DNA from: Eubacteriales bacterium
Lineage (GTDB): Bacteria > Bacillota > Clostridia > Lachnospirales > Lachnospiraceae
Direction: 5' to 3'
Length of the DNA stretch: 64,000 nucleotides
NCBI GenBank assembly: GCA_030526005.1
Contig: JAUNDP010000011.1
Location: forward strand, 19,127-83,126
This document shows positions 45,237-55,062 of this stretch, piece by piece. Made by a program: the position numbers and the translations under genes. Under the pieces are notes generated by a model, which ran no database searches, was not told the DNA's origin, and worked only from the letters and a program-made list of their open reading frames with translations. Each line of letters opens with the position of its first letter. Position 1 is the stretch's first letter.

Positions 45237-47073
45237 AAAATTCCAGAGAAACAGACGCGGACCGATGGGACATGGCGCAATGGGAAGCGGCGAGAAGGCA
45301 AAAGATTTTAAAGGGACAGTAAAAAAATTGGCAAAGCATCTGGAACAGTACAAATGGCGTTTCTTATTCATGCTGATTTTTGCTATAGCCAGCACGGTAT
45401 TTATCATTATAGGACCGAAAATTTTAGGAAATGCGACAACAGAAATCTTTTCAGGGCTGGTAGCAAAAATCAATGGCACGGGAGGAATTGACTTTGAAAA
45501 GATTGCCATGATCTTGCTGACTTTGCTGGCGCTTTATATTGCAAGTGCATTCTTTTCCTTTGTACAGGGATGGATTATGACAGGAATCTCAAACGATGTG
45601 ACATACCGCCTTCGAGAAGATATCTCTGATAAAATTCATAAAATGCCGATGAAATATTTTGAGAGCAGAACGACAGGGGAAGTGCTCTCAAGAGTAACAA
45701 ATGATGTCGATACGCTGGGACAAAGTTTAAACCAAAGCATCACACAGCTGATTACGTCTGTGACAACATTGATTGGTGTCTTGATTATGATGCTGAGAAT
45801 CAACGTGCTGATGACCGTATTTGCACTTTTGATTCTGCCTGTTTCTATGCTGATTATCTCAAAGACAATGAAATTTTCACAGAGATTTTTCAGACAGCAG
45901 CAGGAATACTTAGGAAATGTCAACGGACAGGTAGAGGAAATTTACAGTGGACATAACATTGTTAAGGTATTCAATAAAGAAGAGGACGTCAATAAAGTCT
46001 TTCAGAAGACGAATGATCAATTATACGAATCCGCATGGAAATCACAGTTCTTTTCTGGAATTATGATGCCGATTATGCAGTTTGTCGGAAATTTAGGATA
46101 TGTGATGGTAGCCCTGGTTGGAAGCTGGCTTGCTATAAAAGGAAGTATCCAGGTAGGAGAGATTCAGTCTTTCTTCCAGTATATCAGAAACTTTACACAG
46201 CCGATTCAGCAGATTGCCCAGGTAAGCAATATGCTCCAGATGACGGCAGCAGCTTCTGAGCGTGTGTTTGAATTCCTTGATGAGGAAGAGGAAGACCAGA
46301 CAGTGGAACATCCTGTATCAGCAGAAGGATTAAAGGGAAATGTACAATTTGATCATGTCAGCTTTGGATATCGTCCTGACAAGATTACGATTTCTGATTT
46401 CTCAGCAGATGTGCATGAGGGACAGAAAATTGCGATTGTAGGACCTACAGGAGCCGGTAAAACGACAATGATTAAATTGTTGATGCGCTTCTATGATGTC
46501 AACAGCGGCAGCATTAAAGTAGATGGTCATGACTTGAGAGAATTCAACCGAAATGAATTAAGAGAAATGTTTGGAATGGTACTTCAGGATACATGGCTGT
46601 TTAATGGCTCTATCATGGATAATATTCGATATGGACAATTAAATGCAACCGATGAAGAAGTAATTGAGGCAGCAAAGGCAGCACATGCGCATAAGTTTAT
46701 TAAAACGCTTCCGGGCGGCTATAATATGATTTTAAATGAAGAAACGAGTAATATTTCACAGGGACAGAAACAGCTTCTGACGATTGCCAGAGCAATTCTT
46801 GCCGATCCGAAGATTTTGATTTTGGATGAAGCGACAAGCTCTGTCGATACGAGAACAGAAATCCAGATTCAAAAGGCAATGGATAATCTGATGAAAGGCA
46901 GAACAAGCTTTGTGATTGCGCATCGTCTGTCGACCATCCGCAATGCAGATATGATCCTGGTTATGAAAGACGGAAATATTATCGAGCAGGGCAGCCATGA
47001 AGAATTAATGGAGAAAGGCGGATTCTATGCTGATCTGTATAACAGTCAGTTCATACAGGATTTAAGCGCATAA
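45226..47073 (+). CDS. Heterodimeric ABC exporter, catalytic half (permease-ATPase)
   Basis: 615 residues. Six helices, Walker A GPTGAGKTT, Walker B ILILDEATSSVDT with the catalytic Glu, but a degenerate signature, NISQGQKQLLT. This complements the partner: the altered signature here and Asp in the partner together make one dead ATP site. Starts within the partner gene, with AGGAGG before its ATG. Likely exports a drug, peptide or lipid; the substrate cannot be told. Confidence 0.93.
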   Translation: MSSEKFQRNRRGPMGHGAMGSGEKAKDFKGTVKKLAKHLEQYKWRFLFMLIFAIASTVFIIIGPKILGNATTEIFSGLVAKINGTGGIDFEKIAMILLTLLALYIASAFFSFVQGWIMTGISNDVTYRLREDISDKIHKMPMKYFESRTTGEVLSRVTNDVDTLGQSLNQSITQLITSVTTLIGVLIMMLRINVLMTVFALLILPVSMLIISKTMKFSQRFFRQQQEYLGNVNGQVEEIYSGHNIVKVFNKEEDVNKVFQKTNDQLYESAWKSQFFSGIMMPIMQFVGNLGYVMVALVGSWLAIKGSIQVGEIQSFFQYIRNFTQPIQQIAQVSNMLQMTAAASERVFEFLDEEEEDQTVEHPVSAEGLKGNVQFDHVSFGYRPDKITISDFSADVHEGQKIAIVGPTGAGKTTMIKLLMRFYDVNSGSIKVDGHDLREFNRNELREMFGMVLQDTWLFNGSIMDNIRYGQLNATDEEVIEAAKAAHAHKFIKTLPGGYNMILNEETSNISQGQKQLLTIARAILADPKILILDEATSSVDTRTEIQIQKAMDNLMKGRTSFVIAHRLSTIRNADMILVMKDGNIIEQGSHEELMEKGGFYADLYNSQFIQDLSA

Positions 47074-47110
47074 AAGAAAACAGGAAATGAGAAAATAGGA
47101 GGAAGAGGAG

Positions 47111-47968
47111 ATGGGAGAAATCTCAGGAACGACAATTATGTGCCTGCTGCTGGCGGCAGCAGGCTGCATAGCCTTGCCGCTGAGTGCATTATTGATTTGC
47201 AAAAGAAAGACAAATGCGCAATGGTTTCCATTTTTTGCAGGAATGGTATCGTATTTATTTTTTGTCATCATGCTGGAACAGATGCTTCATATGCTTTGTC
47301 TTGGAATAAACAGTCCGATTGCAAAAGCGATAGAGCAGCATCCGCTGTTGTATGCAGGATATTTATGCGTGACAGCAGCATTGTTTGAAGAGGGCGGACG
47401 ATATTTGATGTTTAGAATGCTTTTGAAAAAAAAGCGGGGCAGAGAGACAGCAGTGACATTTGGAATAGGATTTACAATCATTGAAACTTTAAGCGTGATT
47501 GTGACAATTCTGGGAATGGTTTTTGTAGCATTCACGATCAAAAATGGGGGCGTGGAAGCATATCTGAGCGGTGTGGCACCAGAAGATCTGGCACAGACAA
47601 AAGAAGCGGTACAGAATTTTATAGAGACAGATCCGGTTCGCTTTTTAGCCCCATTTATCGAACGGATACCATCATTGCTGACAAGTGTTGGCCTTTCTGT
47701 ATTTGTATTTGCAGCTGTGTGGGCAAAACGGTCATCCTTGTTTGGAGCAGCAGTGGGATTTCACATTTTGCAGACATCGTTTTGGGGGCTTTATCAGGCA
47801 GGAATTTTAAATCAGACGATGATGGTGGAGACGGGAGCTATCTTGATTTCAATGATGATTTCGTATCTTGCATGGAAAATTTATAAAAAACTGCCTCAGT
47901 ATGAGATACCGCCAAAAGAAAAAAAGAAAATAGAAAAGCCTGCCAGAAAATTTGAAAAAATGTATTAA
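47111..47968 (+). CDS. YhfC-family intramembrane protein
   Basis: 285 residues, about seven membrane helices. AALFEEGGRYLMFRMLL contains the Glu-Glu pair of the YhfC (DUF2324) glutamic intramembrane-protease-like family; FGIGFTIIETL follows. It lies 37 bases after the ABC exporter and is probably co-transcribed. A proteolytic role is proposed for the family but unproven. The C-terminus is Lys-rich. Confidence 0.8.
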   Translation: MGEISGTTIMCLLLAAAGCIALPLSALLICKRKTNAQWFPFFAGMVSYLFFVIMLEQMLHMLCLGINSPIAKAIEQHPLLYAGYLCVTAALFEEGGRYLMFRMLLKKKRGRETAVTFGIGFTIIETLSVIVTILGMVFVAFTIKNGGVEAYLSGVAPEDLAQTKEAVQNFIETDPVRFLAPFIERIPSLLTSVGLSVFVFAAVWAKRSSLFGAAVGFHILQTSFWGLYQAGILNQTMMVETGAILISMMISYLAWKIYKKLPQYEIPPKEKKKIEKPARKFEKMY

Positions 47969-48003
47969 ACAGAGCATTTTTTTGAGAAAAATAGAAAAAA
48001 ATA

Positions 48004-48032
48004 TTGACAATTTTTAAATTCAATGATATGTT
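48004..48032 (+). promoter_or_regulatory. Promoter of the leuA T-box transcript
   Basis: TTGACA (48004-48009), 17 bases, TATGTT (48027-48032). Confidence 0.65.
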
Positions 48033-48055
48033 AAGAAATAACAGAAAAATAAAAT

Positions 48056-48300
48056 GCAATGATGAGGAATAGTACATAGCAGACTGATTCAGAAAGCTGC
48101 CGGATGATGCGAGACAGCGAGGAAAGTTATGGAACTCGCCTCGGAGCGGCTGCCCCAAATTTTGATTCTGATATCAGAAAAGTAGATGCAGACGGTTCCC
48201 GACCGTTATCCGGGTAAGATATAAGATGGAATCATCCGTATCTGATGAGTGTATGAAATAATTCATAAAATAGAGTGGTACCGCGTGAGAACTATTATTT
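48056..48300 (+). ncRNA. T-box leader of leuA
   Basis: T-box core AGAGTGGTACCGCG at 48272-48285, preceded by ~215 bases with a structured stem I (the GCGAG...CTCGC hairpin near 48109-48147) and stems II/III. An intrinsic terminator follows at 48301-48351. Uncharged tRNA binding should prevent termination. Leucine is expected from the downstream gene, but I could not place the specifier codon with certainty. Confidence 0.92.
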
Positions 48301-48351
48301 AGTCTTTCGTCTCTAACAGCAAAAACTGCGAGAGGACGAAAGACTTTTTTT
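48301..48351 (+). terminator. T-box terminator of leuA
   Basis: AGTCTTTCGTCTCT (48301-48314) pairs with AGAGGACGAAAGACT (48331-48345), then a T run. Confidence 0.92.
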
Positions 48352-48410
48352 ATTTTCTGGAAAATGTTCCTGTATTGTAAAAGAATAAAAATGAAAAAGG
48401 AGAGAAAAGG

Positions 48411-50075
48411 ATGGAGAATTTCAAGAAGTATAAGAGACAGTATTTTATGCCGCCGGCAAGTTGTATGAAATGGACAGAAAAAGAGTATATTGAGAAAGCG
48501 CCGATCTGGTGCAGCGTAGATTTAAGAGATGGCAATCAGGCGCTTGTTGTTCCAATGACATTAGAGCAAAAAATCGATTTTTTTAAATTGCTGGTAAAGA
48601 TTGGATTTAAGGAAATAGAGGTTGGATTTCCGGCTGCATCTGAGACAGAATATCAGTTTTTGAGAGCATTGATTGAGCAGGATTTGATTCCGGATGACGT
48701 GACGATTCAGGTATTGACACAGGCGAGAGAACACATTATCAAAAAGACATTTGAAGCATTAAAAGGTGCAAAAAGAGCGATCGTACATGTATATAATTCT
48801 ACTTCTCTTGCACAGAGAGAACAGGTATTTAAGAAATCAAAAGAGGAGATTTTAAAGATTGCGGTAGATGGCGCAGCGCTGCTGAAAAAACTGGCAGATG
48901 AGACAGAAGGGAATTTTCTGTTCGAATATAGCCCGGAAAGCTTTTCAGGAACAGAAGTAGACTATGCTTTGGAAGTGTGCAATGCGGTTTTAGATGTATG
49001 GCAGCCCACACCGGAGAAAAAAGCAATTATTAACCTTCCAAGTACAGTACAGATGGCAATGCCACATGTGTATGCCAGCCAGATCGAATATATGTGTGAT
49101 AATTTAAAATACAGAGAAAATGTGATTGTGTCTCTTCATCCTCACAATGACCGCGGAAGCGGAATCTCTGATGCTGAGATGGGAATCCTGGCAGGGGCAG
49201 ACAGAATTGAAGGAACACTGTTTGGAAATGGAGAACGGACAGGAAATGTGGACATCATAACTTTGGCGATGAATATGTATTCACAGGGTGTAGATCCAGA
49301 GCTGGAATTTGGCAATATGCCGCAGATCTGTGAAGAGTATGAAAAGTATACTGGAATGAAGATTGATGAGAGAAGCCCATATAGCGGCGCACTTGTATTT
49401 GCTGCATTTTCAGGTTCTCATCAGGACGCAATCGCTAAAGGAATGAAGTATCGTGAAGAACATGATTCGCAGCATTGGACCGTTCCATATCTGCCGATTG
49501 ATCCAACCGATGTAGGAAGATGCTACGATGCCGATGTAATCCGCATCAACAGCCAGTCTGGAAAGGGAGGAGTCGGATATATTCTGGAACAGAATTTTGG
49601 CCTGAACCTTCCGGCAAAAATGCGCGAAGCGATGGGATATGCCGCAAAATCTGTCTCCGATCATACGCACAAAGAGCTTCATCCGGATGAAATATTTGAA
49701 GTATTTAAACAGAAATTTGAAGGTATTGTTTCTCCATATCATATTACTGAGGTTCATTTTAAACAGCATAATGGAATCATTGCAGAGGTGACAGCAGAAT
49801 ATAAAGGTCAGTCACGAATCATCATTGCTTCTGGAAATGGTCGTCTGAATGCAGTCAGCAATGCACTTAAGAAACATTTCAAACTGGAATACGATCTGGT
49901 AACATACCAAGAACATGCTCTGGAGCAAAGTTCAAGTTCCAAAGCGATCGCATATGTCGGAATTCGAGATAAACAAGGCAATATGTTCTGGGGAGCGGGA
50001 GTGGATGTCGATATCATCCGCGCATCGATCAATGCTCTTGTAACCGCAATCAATAATAAAGAATCAGAAAATTAA
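48411..50075 (+). CDS. leuA: 2-isopropylmalate synthase
   Basis: 554 residues, the long type II form. [13 protein letters not shown] (metal-binding Asp), [12 protein letters not shown] (His-x-His) and [18 protein letters not shown] are the HMGL-like active site. The C-terminal ~130 residues form the LeuA allosteric domain, so leucine feedback is probable. First committed step of leucine synthesis; transcription is controlled by the T-box, while leuC/leuD sit apart at 36862. Confidence 0.95.
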   Translation: MENFKKYKRQYFMPPASCMKWTEKEYIEKAPIWCSVDLRDGNQALVVPMTLEQKIDFFKLLVKIGFKEIEVGFPAASETEYQFLRALIEQDLIPDDVTIQVLTQAREHIIKKTFEALKGAKRAIVHVYNSTSLAQREQVFKKSKEEILKIAVDGAALLKKLADETEGNFLFEYSPESFSGTEVDYALEVCNAVLDVWQPTPEKKAIINLPSTVQMAMPHVYASQIEYMCDNLKYRENVIVSLHPHNDRGSGISDAEMGILAGADRIEGTLFGNGERTGNVDIITLAMNMYSQGVDPELEFGNMPQICEEYEKYTGMKIDERSPYSGALVFAAFSGSHQDAIAKGMKYREEHDSQHWTVPYLPIDPTDVGRCYDADVIRINSQSGKGGVGYILEQNFGLNLPAKMREAMGYAAKSVSDHTHKELHPDEIFEVFKQKFEGIVSPYHITEVHFKQHNGIIAEVTAEYKGQSRIIIASGNGRLNAVSNALKKHFKLEYDLVTYQEHALEQSSSSKAIAYVGIRDKQGNMFWGAGVDVDIIRASINALVTAINNKESEN

Positions 50076-50094
50076 GATATAGTTGAAATAAAAG

Positions 50095-50139
50095 AAAAGG
50101 GATATCCTGAAAATAGAATTCGGGGATATCCCTTTTTTT
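50095..50139 (+). terminator. Intrinsic terminator after leuA
   Basis: AAAAGGGATATCC (50095-50107) pairs with GGATATCCCTTTT (50124-50136), followed by T's. Confidence 0.9.
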
Positions 50140-50379
50140 GAAATAAAATGACAAAATATTTCATAAATGTTAAATAAACGTTAAACATCTGGAAATAATT
50201 GAGCAGAAAAAACAAGATCTATGTAAATGTGATAAAATCAACGAAAAATCGACTTTTTATTAAACGGAAGAGTAGAAAAATGAGTGAAAATGTAAAAATA
50301 AATAGAGAAAAATACGTTTGAATTTTGAAATATAGGGTCAAAATCATGTTTTAATTATTACGAAAATATAAAAAATACT
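50140..50379. other. AT-rich intergenic stretch before the SleB-type gene
   Basis: 240 bases of A/T-rich DNA with no gene, hairpin or RNA motif that I recognise. Confidence 0.5.
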
Positions 50380-50408
50380 TGACAAAAAAGTAAAAAATTA
50401 ATATAATT
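50380..50408 (+). promoter_or_regulatory. Consensus sigma-A promoter of the SleB-type gene
   Basis: TTGACA (50380-50385), 17 bases, TATAAT (50403-50408): a perfect match. Suggests high vegetative transcription rather than sporulation control. Confidence 0.85.
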
Positions 50409-50466
50409 GCAATACATGAGGAATATACGTTACCTCTACTACTGAGAAAGGAAGAGGAAATAAGTG

Positions 50467-51276
50467 ATGCGATTCTCAAAAACGATGTTCCATTATGTAT
50501 CCCGATATCTCAAAAGAAAAACAAAAAAAGGCGGTCGTTTTCTGACAGCAGCGATGGCTGTGATACTTTTCTGCGGGATGGTGGGGATCTGTCATTTTCT
50601 ATTTGGAAGTGACGGCCAAGACACCGTTTATGCAGTGAAGGAGGGAGAGTCATCGAGTCAAGAACTTCAGGCAGGAGTTGCAGGCTTTGTAAATGGGATA
50701 AATAGTATGGAAGCTTATTCAAAAGCAGCCAGAGAGAAAAATCTGGAAAATGCGTATGAAAAGATTCTGGTAGGTACGCCAAGCGTAGATAAAAGAACCC
50801 TGAATAAACTTGCAGCACAGGAAGTAGTGGAGAATGTTTCGGATATCGGAAGTTTAGCAGAACAAGTAGTGGAACAAAACCAAATGGCTTACGAAGATTA
50901 TTATGCTTTATTGCAGATCGTAGAAGCCGAGGCGACGGGGCAGGACATCAAGAGTAAAATTCTTGTTGCCAACGTAGTGCTCAATCGTGTTGCCGATCCT
51001 CATTTTCCAGACACACCATATGAAGTAATATGGGAGAATGTAAATGGAACGCCGCAGTTTTCACCAACGTATGATGGAAGAATCTATACCTGTGAGATTA
51101 CAGAGGAAACCATCGAAGCTGTGGGACGGGCTTTAAGCGGTGAGGATTATTCTCAGGGAGCTCTGTATTTTATTGCCAGATCAAGCGCGGAAGAACATAA
51201 TGTGGTATGGTTCGATGAAAGCTTAAAAAGGCTGTTTGAGTATGATGGGACAGAGTTCTATACCCTGGCAGGATAA
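50467..51276 (+). CDS. SleB-type cell-wall hydrolase, membrane anchored
   Basis: 269 residues from ATG 50467; a GTG at 50464 is adjacent. An N-terminal helix (AAMAVILFCGMVGICHFLF) anchors it. A ~90-residue stalk rich in Glu/Ala follows. The Hydrolase_2 (SleB) domain starts near residue 140: YYALLQIVEAEATGQ with the catalytic Glu, ILVANVVLNRV, PQFSPTYDG. Such enzymes are lytic transglycosylases acting on peptidoglycan, often spore cortex. A vegetative role is suggested by its promoter. Confidence 0.88.
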   Translation: MRFSKTMFHYVSRYLKRKTKKGGRFLTAAMAVILFCGMVGICHFLFGSDGQDTVYAVKEGESSSQELQAGVAGFVNGINSMEAYSKAAREKNLENAYEKILVGTPSVDKRTLNKLAAQEVVENVSDIGSLAEQVVEQNQMAYEDYYALLQIVEAEATGQDIKSKILVANVVLNRVADPHFPDTPYEVIWENVNGTPQFSPTYDGRIYTCEITEETIEAVGRALSGEDYSQGALYFIARSSAEEHNVVWFDESLKRLFEYDGTEFYTLAG

Positions 51277-51318
51277 GATGCACTTTATTCTGAGAAAATC
51301 CGTCAGGGAATGCCAAGA

Positions 51319-51357
51319 AGAGCAGTTGTCAAGGAAAGGATTGCAACTGCTCTTTTT
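51319..51357 (+). terminator. Intrinsic terminator after the SleB-type gene
   Basis: AGAGCAGTTG (51319-51328) pairs with CAACTGCTCT (51344-51353), then T's. Confidence 0.85.
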
Positions 51358-51426
51358 GTGTGATATAATTCTGTCACGCATACTTGCGCTGATTCGTTGA
51401 AGCAGATAGACTAAGGAAAGAAAAGG

Positions 51427-52929
51427 ATGAGGAAAATGGAATTATTATACAAAAGTACAAGAAGTGACTCAGCACCTGTAACAGCGTCAAAAGCAATTTT
51501 GAAGGGCCTTGCCGATGATGGCGGATTATTTGTGCCGGAACGTCTGCCGAAGCTGAGCTGCTCTATAGAAGAACTTTCAAAGATGTCTTATCAGGAAGTT
51601 GCCTATGAGGTGATGAAAGAATTTCTGACAGATTTTACAGAGGAAGAGTTAAAAAATTGTATAGCCAGAGCATATGATCAGAAATTTGACACAGCAAAAA
51701 TTGCACCTTTGAGAGAAGCAGACGGGGCATTTTATCTGGAGTTGTTCCACGGGGCAACGATTGCTTTTAAAGATATGGCACTGTCAATTCTGCCTCATTT
51801 GATGACAACAGCGGCAAAGAAAAATCAGATTAAAAATGAGATTGTAATTTTGACGGCTACATCTGGAGACACAGGAAAAGCAGCGCTTGCTGGATTTGCA
51901 GATGTTCCAGGGACAAAAATTATTGTATTTTATCCAAAAAATGGAGTCAGCCCGATTCAGGAAAAACAGATGGTAACTCAAAAAGGCGCCAATACGCATG
52001 TGGTAGGAATCAAAGGAAACTTTGACGATGCCCAGACCGGAGTGAAAAATATTTTTAATGATAAGGAACTTGCAAAAAAAATGGATGAGGCAGGATTCCA
52101 GTTCTCATCTGCAAACTCAATCAATATCGGACGCCTTGTGCCTCAGATTGTCTATTATGTATACGCATATGCACAGTTGACAGCAGAGAAAAAAGTGAAA
52201 GAAGGAGAGGAGGTCAATGTCGTTGTTCCGACAGGAAACTTTGGAAATATTCTTGCAGCTTATTATGCAAAGAATATGGGACTGCCGATCCGCAGACTGA
52301 TCTGCGCTTCAAATGAAAACAAAGTATTATTTGATTTCTTTCAGACAGGAGTTTATGACAGAAACAGAGATTTTATTCTGACGACTTCCCCTTCTATGGA
52401 TATTCTGATTTCAAGCAATCTGGAGCGTCTGATCTACAAAATTGCAGGCGCAGATGCGAATAAGGACGTTTCTTTGATGAATGCGCTGGTCAAAGAGGGA
52501 CGATATGAGATCACAGATGAAATGAGAGCAGAGCTGGCTGACTTTTATGGAAATTATGCAGATGAAGAAGAGACCGCAGAGGAAATTGACTTATTATATC
52601 AGAAGACAGGATATGTGATTGATACGCACACAGCGGTTGCATCAAAAGTATATCGTAAATATAAAGATCAGACAAAAGATGAGACGTGTACGATCATTGC
52701 ATCTACGGCAAGCCCGTATAAGTTTACGAGAAGTGTAATGAATGCGATTGATAAAAAATATGATGCAATGTCAGATTTTGAATTGGTGGACGAATTAAGT
52801 AAAATCTCAAAGACAGCTGTTCCAAATGCGATTGAAGAAATTCGGACTGCTCCGATTCTGCATGATACGGTTGTGGAGAAAGAGGAGATGAAAGAAGCAG
52901 TTCTTCATTTTTTAAAAATGGAAGCATAG
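51427..52929 (+). CDS. thrC: Threonine synthase
   Basis: 500 residues, the long bacterial/fungal type. LYKSTRSDSAPVTASKAILKGLADDGGLFVP at the start; the PLP Lys lies in HGATIAFKDMAL; TATSGDTGKAAL binds PLP phosphate. It converts phosphohomoserine to threonine. ATG 51427 is used; ATG 51436 is an equally good alternative (GATGAGG before it). Monocistronic here. Confidence 0.94.
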   Translation: MRKMELLYKSTRSDSAPVTASKAILKGLADDGGLFVPERLPKLSCSIEELSKMSYQEVAYEVMKEFLTDFTEEELKNCIARAYDQKFDTAKIAPLREADGAFYLELFHGATIAFKDMALSILPHLMTTAAKKNQIKNEIVILTATSGDTGKAALAGFADVPGTKIIVFYPKNGVSPIQEKQMVTQKGANTHVVGIKGNFDDAQTGVKNIFNDKELAKKMDEAGFQFSSANSINIGRLVPQIVYYVYAYAQLTAEKKVKEGEEVNVVVPTGNFGNILAAYYAKNMGLPIRRLICASNENKVLFDFFQTGVYDRNRDFILTTSPSMDILISSNLERLIYKIAGADANKDVSLMNALVKEGRYEITDEMRAELADFYGNYADEEETAEEIDLLYQKTGYVIDTHTAVASKVYRKYKDQTKDETCTIIASTASPYKFTRSVMNAIDKKYDAMSDFELVDELSKISKTAVPNAIEEIRTAPILHDTVVEKEEMKEAVLHFLKMEA

Positions 52930-52944
52930 AAAGAAAAATATAAG

Positions 52945-52987
52945 AAAATGGATGCAGAATACCAAAAGGTTTTGCATCCATTTTTTT
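52945..52987. terminator. Terminator between thrC and gltA
   Basis: AAAATGGATGCA (52945-52956) pairs with TGCATCCATTTT (52973-52984), with T's. The genes converge. Confidence 0.85.
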
Positions 52988-53010
52988 AGTGCATAAAGAA
53001 AAGTTTTTGA

Positions 53011-54378
53011 TTAAATACGTTCATGAAGCGGCGTATAAACCTTTCGATCTGAAACACTTTGGTAAGCAGGACGGATAATCTTACCGTTGTTTGTCAATTC
53101 TTCAAGGCGATGTGCGCTCCATCCAACAATACGGGCAATCGCAAAAATAGGTGTAAAAAGTTCTGTCGGCAAATCCAGCATACTATATACGAATCCGCTG
53201 TAAAAGTCGACATTGGCGCTGACACCTTTGTAAATGCGGCGCTCTTCACCGATGACAATAGGAGCAAGACGTTCCACCATAGAATAAAGCTTGAATTCAT
53301 CAACACGGTTCTTGGCAGATGCAAGCTGCTCCACGAATGACTTAAAGATATTGGCTCTCGGGTCGGAAAGAGAATAAACAGCATGTCCCATACCATAAAT
53401 AAGACCGGCATGATCAAATGCTTCCTTGTTCAGCAATCTGCGAAGATACTGTTTTACTTCATCTTCGTCGCTCCAGTCTTTTACCGTCTGTTTCATATCC
53501 TCAATCATCTTCACTACTTTGATATTGGCGCCTCCATGGCGAGGACCTTTCAGAGAGCCAAGAGAAGCTGCAATGACAGAATACGTATCGGTTGCCGAAG
53601 AAGTAACAACGTGTGTGGTAAAGGAAGAGTTATTTCCACCACCGTGCTCCATGTGAAGGACAAGAGCAAGATCCAGAAGTTTTGCCTCCAGTTCCGTATA
53701 ACTGCTGTCCGGACGCAGAATATGCAAAATATTCTCGGCAGTAGACAGCTCAGGTTTAGGAGAATGGATATATAAGCTCTGTCCATCGTGATAATGGCGG
53801 TAAGCCTGATAACCGTATACTGACAGCATAGGGAAGAGACTGATCAGCTGAAGAGACTGGCGCAGAACATTCGGAATAGAAATATCATCTGCTCTGTCAT
53901 CATAAGAGTAAAGAGTGAGGACACTTCGAGCAAGAGTATTCATCATATCCTGGCTTGGAGCTTTCATGATAATATCGCGTACAAAACTGGTTGGAAGCGT
54001 ACGATATGTAGCTAAAAGATTTTTAAAATCACGCAGTTCAGACAGATTCGGCAATTTTCCAAAAAGCAGCAAATAGGCAGTTTCTTCATACCCAAAGCGT
54101 TTTTCGGTCATAAAACCTTTTACGATATCCTGAATATTGATGCCGCGGTAAAAAAGCTGTCCATCACAGGGAACAGACACACCGTCAACTTCTTTTTTTG
54201 ACTGGACTTCAGAAATTTCTGTAAGTCCGGCAAGCACACCCTTTCCGTTGATATCACGCAGACCACGTTTTACGTCCAGTTTTGTATATAATTCTGGGTC
54301 AATCTGATTGGCTGTGGTAACATATTTTGATAATGTTAGAATATCGGGGGTAATTTCTGAGAAACTATTCGAGTTCAT
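53011..54378 (-). CDS. gltA: Citrate synthase
   Basis: 455 residues. Active-site His in MEHGGGNNSSFTTHV and GPRHGGANIKVV, and a His in YGMGHAVYSLSDPRA; DVDF and RPAYQSVSDRKVYTPLHERI close the protein. It makes citrate from oxaloacetate and acetyl-CoA, probably to supply glutamate. The extended N-terminus (~60 residues) precedes the catalytic core, as in other clostridial forms. The ATG follows GGAGGAGA. Confidence 0.94.
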   Translation of the reverse strand: MNSNSFSEITPDILTLSKYVTTANQIDPELYTKLDVKRGLRDINGKGVLAGLTEISEVQSKKEVDGVSVPCDGQLFYRGINIQDIVKGFMTEKRFGYEETAYLLLFGKLPNLSELRDFKNLLATYRTLPTSFVRDIIMKAPSQDMMNTLARSVLTLYSYDDRADDISIPNVLRQSLQLISLFPMLSVYGYQAYRHYHDGQSLYIHSPKPELSTAENILHILRPDSSYTELEAKLLDLALVLHMEHGGGNNSSFTTHVVTSSATDTYSVIAASLGSLKGPRHGGANIKVVKMIEDMKQTVKDWSDEDEVKQYLRRLLNKEAFDHAGLIYGMGHAVYSLSDPRANIFKSFVEQLASAKNRVDEFKLYSMVERLAPIVIGEERRIYKGVSANVDFYSGFVYSMLDLPTELFTPIFAIARIVGWSAHRLEELTNNGKIIRPAYQSVSDRKVYTPLHERI

Positions 54379-54630
54379 ATTATCTCCTCCATTTCTTTGA
54401 AAATTACTTTACATAATATAAAGTTATTTTTTATCATATCACATTTTTTGGAAAAAAACTAATAAAAAATTGATTAAGGTTTTATTTTTTTAAAAATAGT
54501 TTGAGAATAAGATACAATCATCCGGCATATAATAAAGACAAATAAGAATAAACAGAAAGTCAATAGGAAAGACGCAAAAAAAATATTTTCGTGAAAATCA
54601 CCGAAAATTTAGGAAAGGAAATTTTTCGTA

Positions 54631-54659
54631 TTGAAATTTAAAGGTCAGTACGGTATAAT
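54631..54659 (+). promoter_or_regulatory. 6S RNA promoter
   Basis: TTGAAA (54631-54636), 17 bases, TATAAT (54654-54659). Transcription would start near 54666. Confidence 0.8.
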
Positions 54660-54666
54660 GATTACA

Positions 54667-54896
54667 ACAAAGAAATTCCTGGGGTGTGCGATACTCCCGT
54701 TATTTTGAACCTACATTTACTTTTCATGGGATTCTTATATCGCTGTTTTTAATGTCAGGCCCCCTTAATTGCCAGGGGAAGGCAGAGAAAGCAGCTGCGG
54801 TTACCCACCTAGCTTGGCTAGGAGTCAAAATATGGGAAACGGCACTTTGGGAATAAAAAAGATATAGGAGAGAGCAGAAGCACTCTCTTTTTTTTA
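54667..54896 (+). ncRNA. ssrS: 6S RNA
   Basis: No good ORF. Closing stem ATTCCTGGGGTGTGCG with CGGCACTTTGGGAAT, and inner TCCCGTTATTTTGA with TCAAAATATGGGA, form the long hairpin with central bubble typical of 6S RNA. TTTTGAACCTACATTT and CCTAGCTTGGCTAGGAGTCA are familiar from Firmicute 6S sequences. It would bind sigma-A RNA polymerase in stationary phase. The exact ends are approximate. Confidence 0.82.
54868..54895 (+). terminator. 6S RNA terminator
   Basis: GAGAGAGC AGAA GCACTCTC hairpin (one A-A mismatch) and eight T. Confidence 0.85.
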
Positions 54897-54977
54897 TGAA
54901 AATGATCAAAGAGATCAAACATTTTGAAGGAAAATGACAGGAAAATGAGAGAAAGAAAGGAAATCGTCAAAAAATAG

Positions 54978-55006
54978 TTGATAAAAACGAATAGATTATT
55001 TATAAT
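54978..55006 (+). promoter_or_regulatory. Promoter of the secreted acidic protein
   Basis: TTGATA (54978-54983), 17 bases, TATAAT (55001-55006), 57 bases before the gene. Confidence 0.7.
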
Positions 55007-55062
55007 AAAAAGAGACAAAAAAACACTGTAAAGTGAATGAAAGAAAGGAATAGGTGTGAACG

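Noticed and set aside
54724-54918. Minus-strand reading frame across the 6S RNA
   Set aside because: No ribosome site, and the region folds as a structured RNA with its own promoter and terminator.
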